Shown here: positions 32,121 through 41,265 of the stretch, piece after piece
How positions within the stretch are numbered: the stretch's first letter is position 1
Layout: every line of letters starts with the position of its first letter
Assembly: GCA_963516475.1 (NCBI GenBank)
Contig: CAUQBR010000003.1
Coordinates: forward strand, 90,292 to 154,291
DNA length: 64,000 nucleotides
Reading direction: 5' to 3'
Source of the DNA: JABCPE02 sp963516475
GTDB lineage: Bacteria > Bacteroidota > Bacteroidia > Flavobacteriales > Weeksellaceae
Position numbers and translations under genes: made by a program
The notes under the pieces: generated by a model
The model's database searches: none
What the model was told of the DNA's origin: nothing
What the model saw: the letters and a program-made list of their open reading frames with translations, nothing else

Positions 32121-34793
32121 ATGAGATATTTAAAACTTTCAGGGCTTGAGCCGCTCGTAATTACGCCAGAATCTAATTTTGTGAATGTAGGAGAACGAAC
32201 GAATGTAGCAGGGTCGAAGAAATTTTTGAGGCTGATAGGCGAAGGAAATTTTACAGAAGCTTTAGAAATTGCCCGAAATCAAGTGGAGGGTGGAGCCCAG
32301 ATTTTGGATGTAAATATGGATGATGGACTGATAGATGGGAAAGCCTCGATGGTGAAATTTCTCAATCTGATAGCTTCAGAGCCTGACATTGCTCGTATTC
32401 CGATTATGATAGACTCTTCCCGTTGGGAGATTTTAGAAGCTGGTCTGCAGGTGGTTCAAGGAAAATCAGTCGTAAATTCCATTAGTTTAAAAGAGGGAGA
32501 AGAGGAGTTTATCCGCCAAGCTAAAATTATAAAAAGATACGGAGCAGCAGTTATTATAATGGCTTTCGATGAAGTGAGCCAAGCCGATAATTATCAGCGA
32601 AGAATAGAGATAGCAGAGCGTTCGTATAAAATCTTGGTGGACAAGGTAGGTTTTCCGCCAGAGGATATTATTTTTGACCTTAATATTTTCCCTGTGGCTA
32701 CAGGAATGGAGGAACATAGGCGAAATGCAATTGATTTTATAGAAGCGACAAGATGGGTTCACCAGAATCTTCCATATGTGTCAGTGAGCGGCGGAGTTTC
32801 TAATGTTTCGTTTTCGTTTAGAGGAAATGATGCGGTAAGGGAAGCGATGCACTCAGTATTTCTGTATCATGCCATAAAAGCAGGGATGAATATGGGAATT
32901 GTAAACCCTACAATGCTGGAGGTCTATGATGAAATTCCTAAAGACCTTTTGGAGCTGGTAGAAGATGTGATACTAGACCGAAGAGATGATGCTACGGAGC
33001 GTTTGTTAGATTATTCTGAAAAAGTAAAATCAGTCAAAAAAGAAAAAATAGAAGACCTTTCTTGGCGCGAACAGCCTTTGCAGGAACGCATCACCTATTC
33101 GCTAGTAAAGGGCGTGGACAAATTCATCGAGGAGGATATGGATGCAGCCTTGAAGGAAGCAAGGCGACCGCTGGATGTCATAGAAATCAATCTGATGACA
33201 GGGATGAGCGTAGTGGGCGACCTTTTCGGGAGTGGAAAAATGTTTCTTCCTCAGGTGGTGAAATCTGCAAGGGTTATGAAACGGGCAGTGGCTTATCTAG
33301 AGCCTTTTATAGAAGCAGAAAAAGACACTTCCAAGCCTTCTAATGGTAAAATTCTTTTGGCGACAGTGAAAGGCGATGTCCATGATATTGGTAAAAATAT
33401 CGTGGGTGTGGTGCTAGCGTGTAACAACTACGAAATCATAGATTTAGGTGTGATGGTGCCTTGTGAAAAAATCATTCAGACAGCGATAGAACAAAAGGTG
33501 GATATCATCGGGCTGAGTGGTTTGATTACGCCGAGTCTGGATGAAATGGAATATGTGGCATCTGAACTAGACAGGCAAAATTTGAATTTTCCGCTGCTGA
33601 TAGGAGGAGCTACAACTTCCAAAGCCCATACAGCCGTGAAAATTGCGCCAAAATACCGTAATACCGTGGTGCATGGTGGAGATGCCTCGCGAACGGTGAA
33701 TATAGTAAATTCGCTATTGAGTGAAGAAAGATCTGCTGAATACAAAGAAGAGCTTAAGAAGGAATATGATGAGTTTAGAGAGAAATTTTTGGCGCGGCAG
33801 ACAGACAAAGAATATGTATCCATAGAGGAAGCAAGAGAAAAGAGATTTAAAATAGACTGGGAAAACGAAACCATCATTAAGCCTAAAAAATTAGGAATTA
33901 CAGTGATTGAAAATCAGGATTTCCGTGAGCTTCTTCCTTTCGTGGATTGGTCTCCGTTTTTCCGAAGCTGGGATTTGCACGGCAGATTTCCAAATATTTT
34001 AGAAGATGAAAAAGTAGGAGAACAGGCTCGTGAGCTTTGGGCTGATGCGCAGGTGATTTTAGATAAAATTCTAAATGAAAAACTGCTCAAAGTCAAGGCT
34101 ATTTTTGGGCTTTTCCCAGCTAATTCTAATGACCGAGATGATATTATTTTAGATAAAGATGGGGAAGAATTTGTTTTCCGAACACTTCGCCAGCAGTTGA
34201 AAAAATCGGCAGGGAAGGAGTATTTCGCTCTGTCGGATTTTATAGCGCCGCAAAGTTCTGGTAAACAGGACTATATAGGTGCTTTCGCTGTGACGGCTGG
34301 TTTCGGTACGGATGAATTGGTGAAATATTATGAAGCTCAAAATGATGACTATTCTACCATCATGGCGAAGGCTTTGGCGGATAGGTTTGCGGAGGCGTTT
34401 GCGGAATTTCTGCATTGGAAAGTGAGAAAAGAATACTGGGGATATGCAGCGGATGAAAGCCTCAGCAATGAGGAATTGATAGATGAGGAATACAAGGGTA
34501 TCCGCCCTGCACCTGGCTATCCAGCATGTCCAGACCATTTGGAAAGGGCTACCATTTGGGAACTTCTGAAAGTAAAAGAAACCATCGGTATAGAGCTGAT
34601 GGATGCTGGTCTGGCAATGTATCCTACGGCGGCGGTTTCGGGGTATTATTTTGCTAATGCAAAGGCGAAATATTTCGGAGTTGGTAAAATCTGTGAAGAC
34701 CAGCTGAAAGACTATACCGAAAGAAAGGGCGTAGATGAGAAATTTGCTAGAAAATGGCTGAGTCCTATTTTAGCAGGAAAACAAAATATTTAA
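32121..34793 (+). CDS. metH: MetH C-terminal unit: folate, cobalamin and reactivation domains
   Basis: An 890-residue protein covering domains 2-4 of cobalamin-dependent methionine synthase. Pterin-binding domain at about 1-300 (NVGERTNVAGSKKF, 22-35; DVNMDDG; MIDSS), helical cap at 320-400, Rossmann B12 domain with DVHDIGKN (419-426; H421 is the lower axial ligand), and the AdoMet reactivation domain with RPAPGYPACPDH from R795. Transfers methyl from methyl-tetrahydrofolate to B12 and then to homocysteine bound by the separate N-terminal protein. Needs MetF, encoded just downstream. No riboswitch for SAM or B12 is seen in its 120-base upstream region. Confidence 0.94.
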   Translation: MRYLKLSGLEPLVITPESNFVNVGERTNVAGSKKFLRLIGEGNFTEALEIARNQVEGGAQILDVNMDDGLIDGKASMVKFLNLIASEPDIARIPIMIDSSRWEILEAGLQVVQGKSVVNSISLKEGEEEFIRQAKIIKRYGAAVIIMAFDEVSQADNYQRRIEIAERSYKILVDKVGFPPEDIIFDLNIFPVATGMEEHRRNAIDFIEATRWVHQNLPYVSVSGGVSNVSFSFRGNDAVREAMHSVFLYHAIKAGMNMGIVNPTMLEVYDEIPKDLLELVEDVILDRRDDATERLLDYSEKVKSVKKEKIEDLSWREQPLQERITYSLVKGVDKFIEEDMDAALKEARRPLDVIEINLMTGMSVVGDLFGSGKMFLPQVVKSARVMKRAVAYLEPFIEAEKDTSKPSNGKILLATVKGDVHDIGKNIVGVVLACNNYEIIDLGVMVPCEKIIQTAIEQKVDIIGLSGLITPSLDEMEYVASELDRQNLNFPLLIGGATTSKAHTAVKIAPKYRNTVVHGGDASRTVNIVNSLLSEERSAEYKEELKKEYDEFREKFLARQTDKEYVSIEEAREKRFKIDWENETIIKPKKLGITVIENQDFRELLPFVDWSPFFRSWDLHGRFPNILEDEKVGEQARELWADAQVILDKILNEKLLKVKAIFGLFPANSNDRDDIILDKDGEEFVFRTLRQQLKKSAGKEYFALSDFIAPQSSGKQDYIGAFAVTAGFGTDELVKYYEAQNDDYSTIMAKALADRFAEAFAEFLHWKVRKEYWGYAADESLSNEELIDEEYKGIRPAPGYPACPDHLERATIWELLKVKETIGIELMDAGLAMYPTAAVSGYYFANAKAKYFGVGKICEDQLKDYTERKGVDEKFARKWLSPILAGKQNI

Positions 34794-34811
34794 ATCAAGT
34801 TTGAATTGATA

Positions 34812-35074
34812 ATGAGAAAAAGTTTGTATGCATTATTCTTATTATTAGGAATAAATGTTTGGGGACAAGAGCAGGAAATAGAGCCTATCAATATGGACAG
34901 ACCAGACCAAAACATAATTTATCTGCTGGGCTGAAATACCTATTAACCAATGATTTACAATTAGATGCCATAGCTGGATTTTCTGTTTTTAAATCGGAAT
35001 CAGATAATTTCGTAGCTTTGGGTGTGGCATATAGATTTAAAAATAAAAATAAACAACAAAATAAACAATCATGA
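34812..35074 (+). pseudogene. Remnant of an outer-membrane transporter-type barrel (internal deletion and frameshift)
   Basis: Two reading frames together look like the two ends of one protein. Frame 1 (34812-34934, 40 codons) encodes a signal peptide MRKSLYALFLLLGINVWGQ and then INMDRPDQN, the usual start of mature Phenol_MetA_deg-like barrel transporters. Frame 2 continues to 35074 and encodes amphipathic strands YLLTNDLQLDAIAGFSVF and VALGVAYRF, typical of a barrel C-terminus ending in an aromatic residue. About 150-200 central residues expected for such a barrel are missing and the ends are out of frame. The last stop overlaps the metF start (ATGA, 35071-35074). The family match is by eye. 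Confidence 0.6.
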
Positions 35075-36027
35075 AAGTAACAGAACACATAGAAAAAGCC
35101 AATGGCAAGACCCTTTTTTCGTTTGAGATTTTGCCACCGCTTAAAGGACAGAATATCAATTTGTTCTTTGATGCCATAGACCCTCTTTTGGAGTATTCGC
35201 CTAGTTTTATTAATGTGACTTATCACAGAGAAGAATATGAATATGTAGAACATGAAAATGGTTTGCTGGAAAGAAAAGTGGTAAGAAAACGCCCAGGAAC
35301 AGTGGGTATCTGTGCGGCGATACAGAACAGATATCATATAGATGCTATTCCGCATATCTTGTGTGGAGGCTTTAACAGGGAGGAAACGGAGAATTTCCTG
35401 ATAGATTTGGATTTCTTGGAGATAGATAATGTGATGGCTCTTCGTGGTGATGTGATGAAGTCTGAGACCTATTTTAAGCCAGAAAAAAACGGAAATGCCC
35501 ACGCCTCTGATTTGGTTCATCAAATCAAACAAATGAACGATGGGATTTATCTTGACCATAATATAGAACTGCCATCGCCGACCAATTTCTGCATTGGCGT
35601 TGCGGGTTATCCAGAGAAACATATGGAGGCAGCGAGTCTGCATCAGGATATAATGAACCTGAAGAAAAAACAAGAAGCAGGAGCAGACTATGTGGTCACG
35701 CAGATGTTTTTTGATAATCAAAAATTCTTTGAATTCGTGGATAAATGCAGGGAAGAGGGCATAACTATTCCGATAATCCCAGGGCTGAAACCTATCACGG
35801 CAAAAAGTCAGCTAAGTATGCTCCCATATCGTTTTAAGGTGGATTTGCCAGATGATTTGGTGATTGAGATTACAAAATGTAAAACCGCTGCAGATGTGAA
35901 ACAGGTAGGAATAGAATGGTGTACAGCCCAAAGTAAAGAGCTGAAAGAAAGGGGCGTTCCTGCACTGCATTACTATTCCATGGGGCGCAGTGAAGGGGTG
36001 AAACAGATAGTAAATGAAGTTTTTTAA
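35071..36027 (+). CDS. metF: 5,10-methylenetetrahydrofolate reductase
   Basis: A 318-residue FAD-dependent TIM-barrel enzyme that reduces methylene-THF to 5-methyl-THF, the methyl donor for MetH. Visible: FSFEILPPLKG with the conserved glutamate E19, NVTYHREEYEYVE, MALRGDVM (RGD turn), CIGVAGYPEKH, QMFFDN and IPIIPGLKPI. Length is normal for bacterial MetF. The ATG overlaps the stop of the pseudogene in front by four bases (ATGA), suggesting it was translationally coupled to the intact ancestor. Part of the methionine regulon with the metH genes. Confidence 0.94.
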   Translation: MKVTEHIEKANGKTLFSFEILPPLKGQNINLFFDAIDPLLEYSPSFINVTYHREEYEYVEHENGLLERKVVRKRPGTVGICAAIQNRYHIDAIPHILCGGFNREETENFLIDLDFLEIDNVMALRGDVMKSETYFKPEKNGNAHASDLVHQIKQMNDGIYLDHNIELPSPTNFCIGVAGYPEKHMEAASLHQDIMNLKKKQEAGADYVVTQMFFDNQKFFEFVDKCREEGITIPIIPGLKPITAKSQLSMLPYRFKVDLPDDLVIEITKCKTAADVKQVGIEWCTAQSKELKERGVPALHYYSMGRSEGVKQIVNEVF

Positions 36028-36038
36028 GAAAAAGTTTA

Positions 36039-36076
36039 AATAAGAAAGTTCAGTTTTATGGGGCTTTCTTATTTTG
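36039..36076 (+). terminator. Terminator of the metF transcript
   Basis: Stem AATAAGAAAG (36039-36048) / CTTTCTTATT (36064-36073), loop of 15 bases, followed by TTG; the final T-rich part is in the stem. Lies 12 bases after the metF stop. Confidence 0.7.
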
Positions 36077-36178
36077 TGTTTAAATATTTAAAAATTATAT
36101 TTGTTCCTAAATATAGAAGTGTTGGAGGATTTGTAATTTTATGTTTAGTTTTTTTTCTTGAAAAAAATAATGTTTTTT

Positions 36179-36211
36179 TTGATGCGTAATGTAATTAAAA
36201 TTTTATCTTTG
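36179..36211 (+). promoter_or_regulatory. Promoter of the acyl-CoA synthetase gene
   Basis: TTG (36179-36181), 22-base spacer, TATCTTTG (36204-36211), 20 bases before the ATG at 36232. Both boxes match the flavobacterial consensus. Confidence 0.65.
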
Positions 36212-36231
36212 CAACACTTAATAACATATTT

Positions 36232-38007
36232 ATGAGCGTACTCAAATTAATTCATAATAATACTAAAACTATTGGGGATTTACCAGCATTGTCTTTTAGG
36301 GAAAATGGAGTTTGGAAATCAAAGAGCTGGAGGGAGTTTGGAGAAGAATTAGCCCAAATTTCTAATGGCCTCAGCAGCCTTGGAATGAGGGCTGGAGATA
36401 AGCTGGGAATTTTTTCTGATAACTCTAAAGACTGGGTGTTGGTAGATTTTGCCAATCAGTCGTTAGGAGCTATTACAGTACCTATCTACGCTACGAATAG
36501 TAAGGAACAGGTGGAATTTATCCTAAGACAAACTGAAATAAAGGTAATTTTGGTAGGTGCAGAGAAGCAGTTGGAGATTGTGAGAGAAATTAAACAAAAT
36601 TCAGAATTTGCTGATTTGCAGGTGATTTCTTCTATTCAGCTCGAAAATCCAACAGAGCAAGAGTATTACCTTCCTAAATGGAAAGATGCTTATGATAAAG
36701 AATTTCAATACAAGGATATAGATATAAACAGCACAGCTACAATACTTTATACTTCTGGGACGACAGGAACACCGAAGGGAGTGGTTCTTACACATAAGAA
36801 TTTTTATGCTGTGATTAAAGCACATAAAGAGTTCTTTAATATAGAGAATCTTCATAACAAGGTTTCTATGGCGTTTTTGCCGTTGAGTCATATCTTTGAG
36901 CGTGGATGGTCTACTTTCGTTTTCGCAATGGGGGGACATGTGGCGGTTTTAGACAACCCAAAAGATGTTTCTCAGGCTTTGAAAGAAGTGAAACCTTGGG
37001 CAATGTGTTCGGTGCCGAGACTTTATGAAAAAATTTATCAAGTTTTGCTTAATAAAATAGAAGGTTCTAGCAGTCTGAAACAAGAATTTTTCCGTAGAGC
37101 CCTCAGAATAGGCGTAAAATACTCGGAAAGAGTAAGAAAAGGAGAGAAAATTCCGTTTTTATTAGGACTGAAATATAAATTTTATTCGGCTCTGGTCTTT
37201 AAGAAAATCAGAAACGAACTTGGTGGAAACCTCAGCTTTATGCCTGTGGGCGGTGCGATGCTGAAAAAAGAAATTTCAGAGTTTTTCGCTGCTATAGGAA
37301 TGCCTATAATATTAGGATATGGGTTGTCTGAGACTTGTGCTACGGTTACAGCGTATCCGAAAGTGAATTTTGTTCACGGAAGTGTGGGAGTTCCGCTGCC
37401 AGGGGTTGAAATAAAAATAGGAGAAGAAAATGAGATTTTGGTGAAGTATGATGGAGTGATGAAGGAATATTACAAAAATCCAGAGGAAACAGCGAAAGTT
37501 TTTACCGCAGATGGATATTTCCGCACAGGAGATGCTGGGCGTATCGATGAGGATGGGAATCTCTATATAGTGGATAGAATAAAGGATTTGATGAAGACTT
37601 CCAACGGGAAATACATCGCGCCGCAGTCTATCGAAATCCCATTGCAGACGCATCCGAGCATTTCACAAGCGCTTGTCGTAGCCGAAGGGAAACCGTATGT
37701 GACATCGTTCATTGTTCCTAATTTTGAGGCGCTTTCTCAGGAGTTGGTAGAGTTTAAGGATTATCTTAAATTGAACCTTGCAGAAAAAATGAAACTCTTG
37801 GAAATGCCGAATATAAAAGAGAAATTCCAAAAAATAATAGCAGAGGTGCAGAAAGGACAATCTTCCTATGAGCACATTAAAAAATTCATGCTGCTTCCAG
37901 AGGAATTTACCATCGAAAGGGGAGAGCTTACTCCTACTTTGAAAATTAAAAGAAAAGTAGTGATGGACAAGCTTCGCCACGAAATAGAGCGAATTTATAA
38001 AGATTAG
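36232..38007 (+). CDS. Long-chain fatty acid-CoA ligase (AMP-binding enzyme)
   Basis: A 591-residue ANL-superfamily adenylating enzyme. The P-loop is ILYTSGTTGTPKG (171-183), the adenine motif YGLSETCATVT lies near 363-373, and DGYFRTGDAGRIDEDGNLY with IVDRIKDL (about 425-450) marks the hinge to the C-terminal domain, which ends with TPTLKIKRKVV containing the catalytic lysine. Activates fatty acids to acyl-CoA for beta-oxidation or phospholipid synthesis. Closest subtype is the FAA1/FadD15-like long-chain ligase common in Bacteroidota. It has its own promoter and terminator, so it is probably monocistronic. Confidence 0.9.
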   Translation: MSVLKLIHNNTKTIGDLPALSFRENGVWKSKSWREFGEELAQISNGLSSLGMRAGDKLGIFSDNSKDWVLVDFANQSLGAITVPIYATNSKEQVEFILRQTEIKVILVGAEKQLEIVREIKQNSEFADLQVISSIQLENPTEQEYYLPKWKDAYDKEFQYKDIDINSTATILYTSGTTGTPKGVVLTHKNFYAVIKAHKEFFNIENLHNKVSMAFLPLSHIFERGWSTFVFAMGGHVAVLDNPKDVSQALKEVKPWAMCSVPRLYEKIYQVLLNKIEGSSSLKQEFFRRALRIGVKYSERVRKGEKIPFLLGLKYKFYSALVFKKIRNELGGNLSFMPVGGAMLKKEISEFFAAIGMPIILGYGLSETCATVTAYPKVNFVHGSVGVPLPGVEIKIGEENEILVKYDGVMKEYYKNPEETAKVFTADGYFRTGDAGRIDEDGNLYIVDRIKDLMKTSNGKYIAPQSIEIPLQTHPSISQALVVAEGKPYVTSFIVPNFEALSQELVEFKDYLKLNLAEKMKLLEMPNIKEKFQKIIAEVQKGQSSYEHIKKFMLLPEEFTIERGELTPTLKIKRKVVMDKLRHEIERIYKD

Positions 38008-38032
38008 TTTTAAAATATTATTTATTATCAAT

Positions 38033-38070
38033 AAGAACTTTTGTCAGTAATTGATGAAAGTTCTTTGTAT
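38033..38070 (+). terminator. Probable terminator of the acyl-CoA ligase gene
   Basis: Stem AAGAACTTT (38033-38041) / AAAGTTCTT (38057-38065), 15-base loop, then TGTATTTTT. The long loop lowers confidence. Confidence 0.55.
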
Positions 38071-38212
38071 TTTTAGTCATGATTTTATTTTTTAAAATTG
38101 ATAAATAAGACAATTTGTCATTCTTTGCTTCGAAAATAGTAATGGTATAAATATTGACAAAATCAAAGTGTAAAAATTAAAATAATTATTAATAAAAAAG
38201 AATATAAATATT

Positions 38213-40117
38213 ATGAGCAAAATTATAGGAATTGACTTAGGAACAACAAATTCATGTGTGGCAGTAATGGAGGGTAAAGACCCAGTAGTAATCCCAAATG
38301 CAGAAGGAAAAAGAACAACGCCTTCTATCGTAGCATTTACAGAGGATGGCGAAAGAAAAGTGGGTGACCCAGCTAAAAGACAGGCAGTAACAAACCCAAA
38401 GAAAACCGTTTACTCTATCAAAAGATTCATAGGAACACAGTTCTCTAAAGATAAAGAGGAAATCTCAAGAGTTCCGTATGAGGTAGTAGGCGGGCCAAAT
38501 GATACTGTAAAAGTAAAAATAGACGATAGAGAATACACAACGCAAGAAATCTCTGCAATGATTCTTCAAAAAATGAAGAAAACAGCTGAAGATTACCTTG
38601 GACAAGAAGTTTTAAGAGCGGTAATTACCGTGCCAGCTTACTTTAATGATGCGCAAAGACAAGCAACTAAAGAAGCAGGAGAAATCGCAGGTCTTAAAGT
38701 AGAAAGAATCATCAACGAACCTACAGCAGCAGCTTTGGCTTATGGATTAGATAAAGTAGGCAAAAAAGATATGAATGTAGTAGTGTTTGACTGTGGTGGT
38801 GGTACGCATGATGTCTCTGTATTGGAAATGTATGAAGTGGACGGAAATGCTTCTTTCGAAGTGAAAGCTACAGACGGAGATACTCACCTTGGAGGAGATG
38901 ACTTTGATAATGTAATCATCGACTGGATGGCAGAAGAGTTTAAAAATGAAGAAGGTGTAGATTTAAAAACTGACCCTATCGCACTTCAAAGATTGAAAGA
39001 AGCGGCTGAAAAAGCAAAAGTAGAGCTTTCTTCTTCTACACAAACGGAAATCAACCTTCCGTACATCACAGCTACAGCTTCAGGACCAAAACACTTGGTA
39101 AAAACTTTGACAAGAGCGAAGTTTGAACAATTGGCTCACAACCTTATTGAAAGAACGATAGAGCCTTGTAAATCAGCTTTGGCTAACGCAGGAATGAGCG
39201 TTTCTGATATTGATGAAATTATCTTAGTAGGTGGTTCTACCAGAATTCCAGCAATTCAGGAAGCGGTAGAGAAATTCTTCGGAAAAGCGCCATCTAAAGG
39301 AGTAAACCCAGATGAAGTAGTGGCTATCGGTGCGGCTATCCAAGGGGGAGTTCTTACAGGAGATGTGAAAGATGTATTGCTATTAGATGTTACGCCGCTT
39401 TCTCTCGGAATTGAGACTATGGGGTCTGTATTTACAAAACTAATCGAAGCAAATACGACTATCCCTACAAGAAAATCAGAGGTGTTCTCTACAGCGGCGG
39501 ACAATCAGCCAGCGGTTACCATCAGAGTAGGACAAGGGGAAAGACCAATGTTTAATGACAATAAGGAAATTGGTAGATTTGACTTGGTAGATATTCCACC
39601 AGCACCAAGAGGTGTTCCACAGATTGAAGTAACTTTTGATATAGATGCTAACGGTATCCTTAGCGTTTCTGCAAAGGACAAAGGAACAGGAAAAGAGCAG
39701 TCTATCAAGATTCAGGCAAGCTCTGGACTTTCTGAAGCGGAAATCGAAAGAATGAAAAAAGAAGCTGAAGAAAATGCTTCTGCCGATGCGAAGAAAAAAG
39801 AAGATGCAGAAGTAATAAACAAAGCTGATGGACTGATTTTCCAAACTGAAAAACAACTGAAAGAATTTGGAGACAAACTTTCTGCGGACAAAAAAGCTGG
39901 AATAGAAACAGCATTAGCAGAGTTGAAAACAGCTTACGAAACGAAAAATGTAGAGGAAATCAAGCCTAAAACAGAAGCACTAGATGCAGCATGGATGGCG
40001 GCTTCTGAAGAACTCTACAAAGCTCAAGCCGAAGCACAGCCAAATGCAAGTGCAGCAGGTGGTCAGCAGCAAGGTGGAGATGATGTCCAAGATGCTGATT
40101 TCGAAGAAGTGAAGTAA
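38213..40117 (+). CDS. dnaK: Molecular chaperone DnaK (Hsp70)
   Basis: Complete Hsp70 (634 aa). ATPase motifs: IGIDLGTTNSCVAVM (phosphate 1), INEPTAAALAYG, VVVFDCGGGTHDVSVLE (phosphate 2; the usual DxGGGT is DCGGGT), and ILVGGSTRIPAIQ (adenosine). The substrate-binding domain has LLLDVTPLSLGIET, and the lid ends in a short Gly/Gln linker and DVQDADFEEVK, the bacterial C-terminal motif. Folds cytoplasmic proteins with DnaJ and GrpE, whose genes are not here. Its last codons, terminator and following promoter-like block recur about 1.17 kb downstream. No CIRCE-type operator was seen in the 205-base upstream region. Confidence 0.97.
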   Translation: MSKIIGIDLGTTNSCVAVMEGKDPVVIPNAEGKRTTPSIVAFTEDGERKVGDPAKRQAVTNPKKTVYSIKRFIGTQFSKDKEEISRVPYEVVGGPNDTVKVKIDDREYTTQEISAMILQKMKKTAEDYLGQEVLRAVITVPAYFNDAQRQATKEAGEIAGLKVERIINEPTAAALAYGLDKVGKKDMNVVVFDCGGGTHDVSVLEMYEVDGNASFEVKATDGDTHLGGDDFDNVIIDWMAEEFKNEEGVDLKTDPIALQRLKEAAEKAKVELSSSTQTEINLPYITATASGPKHLVKTLTRAKFEQLAHNLIERTIEPCKSALANAGMSVSDIDEIILVGGSTRIPAIQEAVEKFFGKAPSKGVNPDEVVAIGAAIQGGVLTGDVKDVLLLDVTPLSLGIETMGSVFTKLIEANTTIPTRKSEVFSTAADNQPAVTIRVGQGERPMFNDNKEIGRFDLVDIPPAPRGVPQIEVTFDIDANGILSVSAKDKGTGKEQSIKIQASSGLSEAEIERMKKEAEENASADAKKKEDAEVINKADGLIFQTEKQLKEFGDKLSADKKAGIETALAELKTAYETKNVEEIKPKTEALDAAWMAASEELYKAQAEAQPNASAAGGQQQGGDDVQDADFEEVK

Positions 40118-40243
40118 TTCCGCTTACAAATGAGTATCAAACAAATAGTAAATAGCAGTAAGATAATAACTTACTGCTATTTTTTGTTTTTAAAAGTTTC
40201 TTGTATTTCTTCGTTTTCTATCGATTTTAGTTGTATATTTGTA
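40100..40243 (+). repeat. Copy A of the dnaK-tail/terminator/promoter repeat
   Basis: Contains three blocks that recur in the same order in copy B (41266-41365): the last dnaK codons plus stop and ATTC (GAAGAAGTGAAGTAATTC, 40103-40120, 18/18 identical), terminator arms GCAGTAAG/CTTACTGC (40155-40162, 40170-40177), and ATTTTAGTTGTATATTTGTA (40224-40243, 19/20 identical). Block spacing differs between copies, so the repeat is old or has suffered deletions. Confidence 0.75.
40151..40186 (+). terminator. dnaK terminator
   Basis: Stem AATAGCAGTAAG (40151-40162) / CTTACTGCTATT (40170-40181) with a 7-base loop and a run of T. A variant of it is repeated at 41303-41343. Confidence 0.9.
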
Positions 40244-40453
40244 CTATACTTGTGCCACTATTTATTAATGTATAAAGTGGGGCTTAAATGAAAAAGATTT
40301 GATTATCAGATAGATATTGGAAGTGTGTGCCAGTTGCAAAATTTCAGATTGAGCAAAAGAGCGAATAGTGTGGGTAATCTTTCTTGCAAAGCATCAAGCA
40401 TGAAGGCTCTACAAAGGCTGGGAAGTAGATAATAATCAAATAGAAATAATTTT
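40187..40453 (+). other. Non-coding stretch after the dnaK terminator
   Basis: Within the 336-base gap between dnaK and the RipA-like gene, these 267 bases hold a promoter-like TATATTTG (40234-40241), then about 200 bases that are richer in G+C than usual intergenic DNA here. One frame is open for 46 codons to a stop at about 40432, but lacks an ATG start and resembles nothing I know. A weak 7-bp long-range pairing AAAGATT / AATCTTT is possible. It may be a 5' leader, a small RNA or a gene remnant; I cannot tell. Confidence 0.4.
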
Positions 40454-41116
40454 ATGTGTACAAAAAAAGACGATCAAGTTTCTCTCAAAGAAATCAGAGA
40501 AACATTTTACAGATTGAGAGACTTTGAGATTTCAAATTTATGGCAAAGGTCAATCTTTTTATCAGCATTATTAGTCCTATTTTTTTCGGGTTATGGCTTT
40601 TTGGTGTCAAAGTTATTTGAAAAAGAGATTGAAAAAGTCTTGATAATCCACGAAATTTGTTGTGTCATAGCTTTGTTAGCCATTGTTTTTTCCATAATAT
40701 GGATTATGATGGCTAAAGGTTCTAAAGCATGGTATGAAGTCTATGAAAGAAGAATTAGTGAGATAGAAAAGGAAGAGAGTTTAAATATCCCATCCAATTA
40801 TCAAATGGGGGCAGATTGTACACCTTGGAGCTTAGATAGTAATCTCATTACAACCAAGCCTGGCCGTTATTCTGTTGCAAAGCTCAATATTTTAATAGGA
40901 ATAATTTTAATGATAACTTGGACTATGATACTTATTGCACACTACATTGGTGCAATCTGCTTATTCAGTAGTCCTAATAGCAATGCTAACTGTGTTATTC
41001 ATACGATCATATTAGTTATACTCGTTGTTCTTTTCTTATCCATCCTGATAACTGCTGCTCTGAATGTATGGGCTAAAAGCAAAGCACTTAGTTCCCCGGA
41101 AGAAAGTAAAAACTAA
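40454..41116 (+). CDS. RipA-like four-helix membrane protein
   Basis: A 220-residue protein with four membrane helices in two pairs (33-52 and 64-86; 145-170 and 181-205). The N-terminal cytoplasmic segment has FYRLRDFEISNLWQRS (18-33) and the loop after helix 2 has MAKGSKAWYEVYE (86-98), both resembling the RipA family of octameric membrane proteins. That assignment is from memory and unverified. In Francisella, RipA supports intracellular growth; elsewhere function is unknown. The gene lies between two copies of the dnaK tail/terminator block and so seems to be a later insertion. Confidence 0.65.
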   Translation: MCTKKDDQVSLKEIRETFYRLRDFEISNLWQRSIFLSALLVLFFSGYGFLVSKLFEKEIEKVLIIHEICCVIALLAIVFSIIWIMMAKGSKAWYEVYERRISEIEKEESLNIPSNYQMGADCTPWSLDSNLITTKPGRYSVAKLNILIGIILMITWTMILIAHYIGAICLFSSPNSNANCVIHTIILVILVVLFLSILITAALNVWAKSKALSSPEESKN

Positions 41117-41265
41117 TACCCAACACAACATATTGCCACAATGATTTATTTGATATTGAGGCTTTGAGGCTCTTAGAAGAGAAGTTGAAATAATTATACT
41201 AATCAATTTCAGAAATCGTATTTGTACCATGCAATTGTAATCTGCTGTAAATTAGTATATATTTG

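Noticed and set aside
34888..35721. A 277-codon minus-strand open frame across metF and the pseudogene
   Set aside because: It is antisense to a clear metF, rich in Phe, Ile and His with no domain or signal, and has no promoter; it is a codon-bias shadow.
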